The notes below the pieces were generated by a model. The model saw only the letters and a program-made list of their open reading frames with translations. It did no database searches and was not told the DNA's origin. A DNA stretch of 64,000 nucleotides, taken from positions 4,154,001 through 4,218,000 of the forward strand of contig NZ_CP125957.1 of the NCBI RefSeq assembly GCF_030064125.1, given 5' to 3'. Below, one piece after another: positions 19,301-31,300 of this stretch. Made by a program: the position numbers and the translations under genes. How positions within the stretch are numbered: the stretch's first letter is position 1; each line of letters starts with the position of its first letter. This DNA comes from Pseudomonas sp. G2-4 (GTDB lineage Bacteria > Pseudomonadota > Gammaproteobacteria > Pseudomonadales > Pseudomonadaceae).

Positions 19301-22300
19301 GCTCGTCAGGAGCCGAGCGGCGATGCGCGGCTGGTGGCGTATTGGGTGGCCCAGCCGGAAGCGGCGCCTGACGAGGCGATACTGCGCGACGCCCTGGCGG
19401 CGGTACTGCCCGAGTACATGCAACCCAGCGCCTACGTGGCCCTGTCCGCCCTGCCACTGACGCCCAACGGCAAGCTTGATCGCAGCGCGTTGCCGGCACC
19501 GGAACAGGCCGTCAGCGGACACTTCGAAGCGCCCCTGGGTCCGCTGGAAAACCAACTGGCGACGATCTGGGGGCGCCTGTTGGGACGGCCACGGATTGGC
19601 CGCGACGAGCATTTTTTCCAGGCCGGTGGCCACTCTCTGCTGGCGGTGCAACTGGTTTCCCAGCTGCGTCAGCAATGGCGGGTCGAACTGCCCTTGGCCA
19701 GTGTGTTCGATCACCCGACGCTGCGACGCCAGGCAAGGGCCATCGAAGCCCTGGGCGCGGCCGGGCTCCACGGCGCGGCGCCGATCCCGGCCGGTCCACG
19801 GCCGGCGCGGCTGCCGTTGTCGTTTGCCCAACAACGCCTATGGTTCATCGCGCACCTGGATGCCCAGGCCAGCGCGGCCTACCACATGGCCGGTGGCCTG
19901 CGGCTGCGCGGCGAGCTGAATGAACCGGCCCTGGACGCCGCGCTGGCGCGCATCGTCGAGCGGCACGAAGCCTTGCGCAGCCGTTTTGTGTCCGACGGCG
20001 GCGAGCCGTTTCAGGTGGTGGATCACAGCCATCCGCTGGTGATGCCGTGCCTTGACCTGCGGGATCAGTCGCCGGCACAGTTGCAGGCCCATTACACCGC
20101 TGAAGCCCAGGCGCCTTTCGATCTGGCCGACGGCCCGCTGTTTCGCACCCGCCTGTTGCGCCTGGCCGAGCAGGAGCACGTCCTGCTGGTGACCTTGCAC
20201 CACATTGTCGGCGACGCCTGGTCCCTGGGCGTGCTGACCCGGGAGTTGAGCGAGCTGTACCGGGCTTTCTGCCGGGGGCAAGCCGATCCGCTGCCACCGC
20301 TGGCCATCCAGTACGCCGACTACGCCCTGTGGCAACGCTCCCCGCGCCAGGCGCAACGCATCGCTGAGCAACTGAACTACTGGCGCACCCAGCTGGCCGA
20401 CGCGCCCCCTTCGTTGAACCTGGCCCTGGACCGGCCGCGCCCGGCCCGACAGGACTTCACCGGGGCCAGCCTGGAGCTGAGCATCGACGCCGAGCTGGTG
20501 CGGTCCCTCAAGCACTTGAACGAACGCCACGGCACGACTTTGTTCATGACCGTGCTGGCCGCCTGGTCGGTGGTCCTTGGCCGGTTGTCGGGTCAGGATG
20601 ACCTGGTCATCGGCTCGGTGCTGGCGAATCGCACCCGTGCCGAGGTCGAGCCGCTGATCGGCTTCTTCGTCAACACTCAAGCGTTGCGGGTGCGCCTCGA
20701 CCGGGTCAGCCAGGTCGGCGAGCTGCTGGCCCAGGTGCGGCGCACCGCGCTGGATGCCCAGGGTCATCAGGAGCTGGCTTTCGAGCAATTGGTGGAAGCC
20801 TTGAACCCTCCGCGTTCGTTGGCCCACAGTCCGATCTTCCAGGTCATGCTGGCCTGGCAAAATGCTCCGCAGCCGGGCCTGACGCTGGACGACCTGGAAG
20901 TGACGCCGCTGTCCACCGATGAGGACAGCGCCAAGTTCGACCTGACTCTCAACCTGTATGAGCGCGACGGCGTGATCGGCGGTCGACTGACCTACGCCAC
21001 GGCACTGTTCGACTCCGGCACCGTCGAGCGTCACTGGCAGGCGCTATGTTCCACATTGCAGGCGATGGCCGAGAACGACCAGCAGCCGCTCCAGGCGCTG
21101 TCGATCCTCGGCGCGGATGAACGTCGGCAAGTGCTCCACGGTTTCAATGAAACCACCCGCGATTACCCTGCCGACGAGCCCCTGCACCGTCTGTTCGAGG
21201 CCCAGGCCCAGCGCCGGCCCGACGCCACCGCGGTGCAGGACGGCGACCACTTGCTCAGTTACCGCCAGCTCGACCAACAGGCCGAGCATCTGGCGCACTG
21301 GTTGGCCGAGCACGGCGTCACCCCGGGCGCCCGGGTCGCCCTGAGCCTTGCGCGCGGCCCGCGTTTGGTCACGGCGGTCCTGGCGATCCTGAAAAACGGC
21401 GCGACCTACGTGCCCATCGACACCGCCACCCCGCTGCAGCGTCAACGCGCGTTGCTGGACGACTGTGCCAGCGCCTGGCTGCTCTGTGACAACCCGGACG
21501 CGCCGGTGCAAGGTACCGGCTACCAGACCTTGTGCCCTTGGGATCGCCTTGCGACCGCGGACGAACTCACCCCGCCGCGTCAGCCTGTCACAGTGTCGAG
21601 CGAGGCGCCGGCCTACATCATGTACACCTCCGGTTCCACCGGAACGCCCAAGGGCGTGCAGGTGCCGCACCGTGCCATCGCCCGGCTGGTGCGCAACAAC
21701 GGCTTCGCCGAGTTCACCGCCCAGGACCGCTTCGCCCTCGCCGCCAACCCGGCCTTCGACGCCAGTACCCTGGAGATCTGGGGCGCACTGCTCAACGGCG
21801 GCTGCCTGGTGGTCTGCCCCAGGGAAACACTGCTGGACGCGGCCCGCTTCAACGAGCACCTGCTGCGCCACGAAGTCAGTGTGCTCTGGCTCACCGCCGG
21901 GCTGTTCCATCAATACGCCGAGGCCCTCGCGCCGGCCTTCGGCGCGCTGCGCTACCTGATGGTCGGCGGCGACGTGCTCGATCCGCGGCGCATCGAAAAG
22001 GTCCTGCGCCATTCGCCACCCAAGCACTTGCTCAACGGCTACGGGCCGACGGAAAACACCACCTTCACCACCACTCACGCCATCACCCTCGAAGACGCAC
22101 TGGCCGGTGACATTCCCATCGGCCGGCCCGTGGGCAACACCCAGGTCTACGTGCTGGATGAACAGCGCCGTCCAGTGCCGATTGGGGTGGCCGGCGAGCT
22201 CTACGTCGGTGGTGATGGCTTGGCCCTGGGGTACCTGAACCAACCGCAACTGAGCGCAGAACGCTTCGTCGCCAACCCCTTCAGCCAGGCACCCGGGGCA

Positions 22301-25300
22301 CGCTTGTACCGCACCGGCGACCTGGTGCGCTGGCGCGCCGACGGCGTGCTGCTGTTCCTGGGCCGCAATGATTTCCAGGTGAAGATCCGTGGCTTTCGCA
22401 TCGAGTTGGGGGAAATCGAAGCCCAGCTCAAGGCCCTGCCGGGGATCGGCGAGGCGCTGGTGTTGGCCGATGCCCAGCAGCGCCTGCTGGCCTACTTCTG
22501 CGCCACCGAGGCGCAAGCGCCCAACGCCCTGCGCGCCCGCCTAGCGGCAGTGCTGCCGGACTACATGCTGCCGGCGGCTTTCATCCAGGTGGAAAGTTTC
22601 GCGCTGACCGCCAACGGCAAGCTCGACCGCCACGCCCTGCCCGAGCCCGACGAACAGCATTTCGCCCTGCACTGTTACGAAGCGCCCCAAGGGCCAGTGG
22701 AAACCCGCCTCGCCGAGCTGTGGGCCGAGGTCCTCGGGGTGCCGCGGGTCGGTCGGCAGGACAATTTCTTCGCCCTTGGCGGGCACTCGTTGCTGGCGGT
22801 GCAACTGGTGGAACAGCTGCGGGTACAGGGCTGGCCGCTGGATGTACGCACGCTGTTCAGCGCCCCCAGTGTCGCTGCCCTGGCCGACTGCCTGGCACAG
22901 CCCTCGGCGGTCCCGAGTCTTAAGCTTGCATCGCTGCAGGCGACGATACCTCACGGCTGCAGCCGTATCGTCCCTGAGCTGCTGCCATTGGTTGAGCTCA
23001 CCCAGGCGCAGATCGATGCAATCGTAGGCCAGGTCGAAGGTGGCGCCGCCAACGTGCAGGACATCTACCCCCTGGCGCCTTTGCAAGAAGGCTTGTTCTT
23101 CCACTACCTGCTGCAGGAAGAAGGTGACACCTACCTGTTGCACACCACCCTGGCCTTCGACGACGAAGCCGGCCTGGATGGTTTTTGCCAGGCGCTGCAA
23201 CAGGTCATCGCCCGCCACGACATCCTGCGTACCGCCCTGGCCTGGGAAGGTCTGGAACAACCGGTGCAGGTAGTCTGGCGTGACGCGCCGCTGCCCATCG
23301 AGGTGCTGCATATCACCGAGGCCGACGCCCTCGCCCAGTTGCAGGCGCACACCAATCCACGGCAGCGCCGCCTGGACATCCGCCAGGCGCCCCTGCTGCG
23401 GGTCGTCAAGGCCTTCGACGCCGCCGGGCAACGCTGGCTGCTGCAAGTGCTGCACCATCACCTGGTGCTGGACCACACCACCTTGGAGCGGATGGTCGAG
23501 GAAATCGTGCTGATCCAGCAGGGTCGCGCCGCGCAACTGCGCGAGCCGGTGCCGTTCCGGGCCTTTGTTGCCCACGCCCGGCACGGCCAGGACAGCGCCC
23601 GCCAACGACGGTTTTTCGAAGCCATGCTGGCGGACGTCAGCGAACCCACCGCGCCGTTCGGCCTGCTGGACGTGCAGAACACCGGAGCCCTGGACGAAGC
23701 CCGGGGCGTCCTCGACCCGACGCTGGCGCTGGCCCTGCGGCAAACGGCACGCCGCCATCAGGTGAGCGTCGCCAGCCTGTTCCACCTGGCCATGGCGTTG
23801 GTATTGGGCAAGGCCACGGGCCGCGCCGACGTGGTATTCGGCACCGTACTGCTGGGTCGTCTGCAGGGGATCGAGGGGGCGGACCAGGCCTTGGGGGTGT
23901 TCATCAACACCCTGCCACTGCGCATCGGCTTTGCGCAGACCTCGATAATCGACAGCCTGCAGAGCACCCATCAGGCGCTGCTGGGCCTGCTTGAGCATGA
24001 GCACGCGCCGCTGGCTTTGGCCCAGCGCTGCAGTGGCGTGCCGGCGGGGACGCCGCTGTTTTGCGCGTTGCTGAATTTTCGCTACAGCCTGGAGGACACG
24101 CCCCACCAGAGCATCGCCGGCATGCAGGTGCTGAGCACCGCCGAGCGCACGAACTACCCCTTCACCTTCTCGGTGGACGACCTCGGCCAGGGCTTTGGCA
24201 TCACCGCACAGATTGCCGGCTCAGTGGGTGCGCAACGGGCGCAAGGGTTCCTGGAACAAGCCCTCGCCAGCCTGGTGCAAGCCCTGGACAGTAGCCCACA
24301 ACGTCTGGCCCGGACCCTGGATGTGCTGCCGCCAGCGGAACTCGCGCAACTGGCCCGGTTCAACGCCACTGCGCGTCCCCAACCCCAGCGTGCCCTGCTC
24401 CACGAGCGCTTCGAGGCCCAGGCCCGGCAGACCCCGCAGGCCCTGGCAGTGCACTGCAAGGGCCGCCGGCTCAGCTACGCAGAGCTCGACCGCCAGGCCA
24501 ATCACCTGGCGCGGCGCCTGCAAGCGCTGGGCGTCGGACCTGACGCGCGGGTCGGCATCCACCTGCGCCGCAGTCCGGAACTGATCGTCGCCCTGCTCGC
24601 CGTGCTCAAGGCCGGCGGTGCCTACGTGCCGCTGGACCCGGCCTATCCGGCGCAGCGCCTGGCCTACATGCTCGACGACAGCGCCCCGCTGGCGGTGCTG
24701 ACCCTGGCCGACGCGGCGCTGGAACTGACGCTGGCCGACGATTGCCACCGCGTGAACGTCGATGAAGTGCTGCGCGGCAGCGAAACCGCGGCCAGCGACG
24801 CGCCGCTGGCCTCAGGGCTGGAAGGCCAGCATCTGGCCTACATGATCTACACCTCCGGCTCCACCGGGCAACCCAAGGGGGTGATGATCGAACACCGCAA
24901 CGCGCGCAATTTCCTCGACTGGGCCCTGGGCAGTTTCACCCCGCAAGTGCTGAGCCAGAGCCTGTTCAGCACCTCGATCAACTTCGATCTGTCGGTATTC
25001 GAATGCTTCGCGCCGCTGTCCTGCGGCGGCACCCTGGAGCTGGTGGACGATGCCCTCGCCCTGCTCGACCGGCGTCCGGAGCTGAGCCTGCTCAATACGG
25101 TGCCCTCGGCCCTCGACGTGCTGTTGCGCGCAGAAGCCCTGGCGGACTCGTTGGAGAACGTCAACCTGGCTGGCGAGGCGCTGCCCCGGACCCTGGTGCA
25201 ACGTCTGTTCGAGCAGAGCCGTGTGCGTCAGGTCAACAACCTCTATGGCCCGACCGAGACCACGGTCTACTCGACCTGGGCTGCGATGGACCGCGAAGTG

Positions 25301-28300
25301 GGCTTCGTCCCGCACATCGGCCGGCCCATCGACAATACTCAGGTGCACGTCCTCGATGACGCCATGCAGCGGTTGCCAGTAGGCGTACCGGGCGAGCTGT
25401 ACATCGGCGGTGCTGGCGTTGGACGCGGCTACCACCGGCGGCCCGACCTGACCCGTGAACGTTTCCTCGCCGACCCCTTCAGCGATCAGCCCGGGGCGCG
25501 GCTGTACCGCACCGGCGACCTGGGCTTCTGGGACGTCCACGGCCAGCTCCACTACCTGGGGCGCAATGACTTCCAGGTCAAGATCCGCGGATTTCGCATC
25601 GAGCTGGGGGAGATCGAAAGCGCCCTGTTGGCGCTGCCGCAAGTGGTCGCGGCGGCAGTCCTGGCGGTCCAGCGCAATGGCCGCGAGCCGGCGCTGGTGG
25701 CTTACGCCGTGGCCAGTCCTGACCACGGGCCGTTGGCGCCGGCGGCCCTGCGCGACGCCTTGGCGAACCGGCTACCGGGCTATATGGTACCGGCGGTCAT
25801 CATGCCGCTGGACGCCCTGCCGCTGACACCCAACGGCAAACTCGACCGCGGCGCCCTGCCACTGCCCGGCGAGGAGGCCTGGAGCAGCCAGGCCTACGAA
25901 GCTCCGCGGGGTGAGCAGGAAACCCTCATGGCCGCCATCTGGCGCGACCTGCTAGGGGTCGCCCGGGTCGGCCGGCACGACGATTTCTTCGAATTGGGTG
26001 GCCATTCACTGCTGGCGGTGCAATGGGTCTCGCGGGTGCGCCAGCGCCTGGGCCTGGAATTGCCCCTGGCGACTCTGTACGCGAACCCGACCGTTGCAGC
26101 CCTGGCCCCGCTGATGGTGGGCGCGGCGCGCTCTGCCCTGACGACGATCCCGGTATTGCCGGACACTGCCGAACGGCCGCTGTCGTTTGCCCAACAGCGG
26201 CTGTGGTTCATCAGCCGCCTGGACGCCCAGGCGAGCGCCGCTTACCACATCAGCGGCGCCCTGGGCCTGGATGGCGAGCTCGACGAAGCCGCCCTGGACC
26301 AGGCCCTGACCCGGATCGTCGAGCGCCATGCGGTGCTGCGCACCCGGTTCGTTGAACAGGACGGCGAAGTCCGGCAGGTCATCGAGCCAGAGTCGCGCTG
26401 GGGATCCTCGCGCCTGACCCTGGAAGCCAACGACGACGCCGGCCTGCGGGCGGCCCTGGCCACCGAAGCGGCGCAACCGTTCAACCTGAGCGAAGGGCCC
26501 TTGCTGCGGGCTCTACTGGTGCGACTGCAGGACCAGCGCCATGTGCTGCACCTGACGTTGCACCACATCATCGCCGACGGCTGGTCCATCGGCGTGCTGG
26601 TGGACGAACTGTCGGCCCTCTATAAGGCCTTTCGTCGGGGCACCCCTGACCCGCTGCCGGCCCTGGCGATCCAGTACGCCGACTATGCCGCCTGGCAACG
26701 CCAGTGGCTGGCCGGCGAGCGCGGTGCCGGACAGCGGGCCTACTGGCTCGCGCACCTGCGCGACGCCCCAGCACGTATCGACCTGCCCAGCGACCGGCCG
26801 CGGCCGCCGCGCCAGGACTTCAGTGGCGCGCGCCTGGCGGTCGCCCTCGATGAATCCACCAGCGCCGCGCTCAAGGAACTGGGTCGGCGCCACGGCACCT
26901 CGCTGTACATGACCCTGTTGGCCGCCTGGGCTGTGGTGGTCGGGCGCCTGGCCGGCCAGGAGCGGGTGGTGATCGGGACACCCGTGGCCAACCGCACCCG
27001 CGCTGAAGTCGAGCCTCTGATCGGCTTTTTCGTCAACACCCAGGCGCTGTGCGTCGATCTGGGAGGGGAACCGGACGTCGGCCAATTGCTGGCCCAGGTC
27101 CGCGAGCACGCCTTGGGGGCCCAGGCGCACCAGGACGTGCCGTTCGAGCACGTGGTGGAAGCGCTCAATCCGCCGCGCACCTTGGCCCACAGCCCAGTGT
27201 TCCAACTCATGTTCGCCTGGCAGAACGCGCCGCGCGGTGCTCTGGACCTTGATGGCCTGAGCCTGACCAGTGTCGCCGGCGAGCAAATCACCGCGCCGTT
27301 CGATCTGTCCCTGGAGCTGTACGAGGCCGATGGACGCATCATCGGAGGACTGAACTACGCCACCGCGTTGTTCGATCCCGCCAGTGTGCAACGGCATTGG
27401 GAGTATCTCGTCAATGTGCTGCGCCAGCTCTGCCTGGACGACCGCCAGCCGGTGGCGCGGCTGTCGCTGGTGGACGACCGGGAGCGCGAGCGCCTGTGGC
27501 ACCAGCTCAATCCGGTCCCGACGCCGCTCTCCGAAGCAGGCTGGGTCCATCGACCGTTCGAACGCCAAGCACGGCAGCAGCCCGAGGCCCTTGCCGTGGA
27601 GCTGCATGGACGCGGTTTGAGCTATGGCGAACTCGATCGCCAGGCCAACCACCTCGCCGCGCAGTTGTTGGAACTGGGCGCAGGCCCGGGCCAACGGATC
27701 GCCATCCACCTGCCCCGCAGCCTGGAGATGATTTTGGCCCTGTTGGCCACGCTCAAGACCGGCGCGGCCTACGTGCCCCTGGATCCCAGCCAACCCATCG
27801 CCCGCCGGCAGTCTATTGTCGACGATTGCCAACCCTGCCTGCTGCTCTGGGATGCCCAGCGCGTCGAAGCCCTAAGGCTCGACGAGCGCTGCCCCGCGCT
27901 GTCGGTTCGCCTGGCGGCCACCGTGGGTCCGGCGGCCGTCCTGCCAGAACTGGCGCCGCCGCGGCCGGATGACCTGGCATACGTCATGTACACCTCCGGC
28001 TCCACCGGAACGCCCAAGGGTGTCGCCATGGGCCACCTGGCCTTGGGCAACCTGTTGGCCTGGCAGGCCGCCCAGGCGCTGCCCGGTCCGGCGCGGACCC
28101 TGCAATTCGCCGCGCTGGGCTTCGACGTGGCGTTCCAGGAGATCTTCTCCACCCTGGGCACCGGGGGCACCCTGGTGCTGCTGGACGAGACTCAGCGCCT
28201 GGACCTCGCCGGCCTGCCACAGTGGCTGGCGCAGGCGCGGATCGAGCGGCTGTTCCTGCCCTACATCGCCCTGGCGACCCTGGCCGACAGTTGGGCCGAG

Positions 28301-31300
28301 GCGCCACTGGCGTTGCCGATGCTGCAGGACGTGATCGTCGCCGGCGAAGCGCTGCGCATCAACGGCGCCCTGCGCGCGCTGTTCGAGGCTCATCCCCAGG
28401 CCCGTCTGCACAACCACTATGGCCCCACCGAAACCCACGTGGTTTGCACCCACACCCTGTCCGGTGATCCTGCGCTCTGGCCGGACTTGCCGGTGATCGG
28501 CCGGCCGATCGCCAATACCCAGGTGTGCCTGTTGGACGGCACCGGCCAATGGGTACCTCAGGGCGCGGCCGGCGAGCTGCATGTCGCCGGCGTGGCCCTG
28601 GCCCAGGGTTACCTGAACCGGGCGCAGCTGACCGCCGAGCGCTTCATCGAGCACCCTTTCGACACCAGCCCCGGCGCGCGACTGTACAAGACCGGCGACC
28701 TCGCACGCTGGACCGCCGAGGGCACCCTGCAGTACCTGGGGCGCAACGATTCCCAGGTCAAGATCCGCGGTTACCGGATCGAACTGGCCGAAGTGGAAAG
28801 TCGCCTCGATCAGTTGCCCGGCCTGCGCGAATCGGTGGTGGTTGTTCTGCCGAGCGACAGTGGTCAGGCGCGTTTGGTGGCCTATTACAGCGCCAGCGAG
28901 ACTCTCTCGCCGCTGACCCTGCGTAGCCAACTGAGCGAGCGCCTGCCCGAGTACATGCTGCCCAGTGCCTTCGTGCAACTGCCAGCACTGCCGATCACTG
29001 CCAACGGCAAGGTCGACCGTCAGCGCTTGCCGGCGCCTCCCGCCGATGCGTTCGCCCAGGGTCAATACAGCGCGCCTCTGGGCGAACTGGAAACCACCCT
29101 GGCAGCGATCTGGAGCGAATTACTCGGGGTCGAGGCGGTGGGTCGTGACGATGACTTTTTCGCCCTGGGTGGGCACTCGTTGCTGGCGTTGCGCTTGCTG
29201 GCCAAGGTGCGCCATCGACTGGGCCTGGAAATGCCGCTCTCGGCGGTCTTCGCCCAGCCGCGCCTGCACGCGCTCGCCGCCGCCCTGGGTAACGCCGGGC
29301 GCAGCCGCCTGGGGCCGCTGCTGGCCAGTGACCGCAGTCAGCCACTGCCGCTGTCGTTCGCTCAGCAGAACCTCTGGCTGATCCAGCAGCTCAATCCGGA
29401 TTCCACCGCGGCCTTCAACATGCCTGCGGGTCTGCGCTTGCGCGGACACCTGGATATCGAAGCGCTGCGCCGGTCGCTGGACCGCATCGTCGAGCGCCAT
29501 GAAAGCCTGCGTACCCGCTTCGTTAGTGTGGCGGGACAGGCGCGCCAAGTAATCGATTTGCCCCAGGCGCTGGCCCTGACGACCCTGGACCTGAGTGCCT
29601 GCGGCGCGACGGACTGGCAATCGATCTGCGCAGAGGAAGCCGCTCGGCCGTTCGACCTCACGCGCCAATGGCCGATCCGCGCCAGCCTGCTGCGTCTGGA
29701 CCACGACGACCACGTCGTCCTCGTCACGCTGCACCACCTTGTCTCGGACGGCTGGTCCATGGGCATCCTCACCGACGAGTTCTCCCGCCTGTATCAAGCG
29801 TTCAGCCAGGGGCGGGTCGATCCACTGCCGGCCCTGGATCGCCAATACGGTGATTACAGCCTCTGGCAGCGCGAATGGTTGCAAGGCGCCGAACTGCAAC
29901 GCCAGCGCGCCTACTGGACCCACCATTTGCAGGACGCTCCAACCTGCGTGGCCCTGCCCACCGACCGGCCGCGGCCGCCGCGGCTGGACTACGCCGGCGC
30001 CAGCCTGCCGGTGCGCATCGACGCTGAGCTGACCCAGGGCCTCAAGGCGCTCGGCCAGCGCCACGGCACCACGCTGTACATGACCGTGCTGACGGCCTGG
30101 GCGGTGGTGGTCAGCCGGTTCTCGGGCCAGGACCGGGTGGTCATCGGCTCGCCGGTGGCCAACCGCAACCGGGTCGAGCTGGAGCCGCTGATCGGTTTCT
30201 TCGTGAACTTCCAGGCGCTGTGCATCGAAGTGGTGGACGCCCCGGCGGTGGACACCCTGCTGGCCCGGGTCAAGGACCTGGCGCTGGCCGCCCAGGAACA
30301 CCAGGACCTGCCGTTTGAACAGGTCATCGAGGCGCTCAATCCGCCACGTTCCCAAGCCTACAACGCCGTGTTCCAACTGATGCTGGCCTGGCAGAACGCC
30401 CCGGCGGGCGAACTGGACCTGGGCAACGGCTTGCATCTGGAAAGCGTCGGTGCGCCGGTGACCACGGCCAAGTTCGATCTGGCGCTGGATGTGCACGAGG
30501 TGGACGGCATGATCGAAGGCGGCTTCAACTACGCCACCGCGTTGTTTGACGCCGATACCGTGGCTCGCCACTGGCAGGCGCTGCTCTCGGTGCTACGGGC
30601 GATGGTTGCGGATGACCGTCAATCGGTCGCCGACATCGACCTGCTCAGCCAGACCGAACGCGAGCAACTGCTCCATGGCTTCAACCCCGCCGTGGCGCTC
30701 CCAGCGACCACTGGGAAGCGTCTGCACCAGCGTTTCGAGGCCCAGGCGGCTCGCCGCCCGGATGCCGTTGCGGTGGAGTACGGTGAACAATGGCTCAGTT
30801 ATCGAGCGCTCAACGAGCGCGCCAATCGCCTGGCCCATCGCTTGCGGGGGCTGGGGGTCGGCGCGGACAGCCGCGTGGCAATCCATGTCGAACGCAGCCT
30901 CGACATGCCCATGGCCATTCTCGCGACCCTCAAGGCCGGCGGCGCTTATGTGCCGCTGGATCCGGTCTACCCGGCCCAGCGCCTGAACTTCATGCTGGAC
31001 GACAGCCAGCCGCGGGTCCTGTTGACCCTGGCTGATCTGCCGGTGGAACTGCACGTACCGGCCGGTTGCGAAGTCCTTTCCCTGGACCCGGATCGCGGCG
31101 GCTGGCGCGACCTGCCCTGCACCGATCCGGCAGCCGATCCGCACGCCAGCGACCGCGACCTGGCCTACATCATCTATACCTCCGGCTCGACTGGCATGCC
31201 TAAGGGCGTGATGATCGAGCACCGCTCGGTGTTGCGGCTGTTCAGCGCCACCGATGTCTGGTTCGGCTTCGATGAGCAAGACGTCTGGACGCTGTTCCAC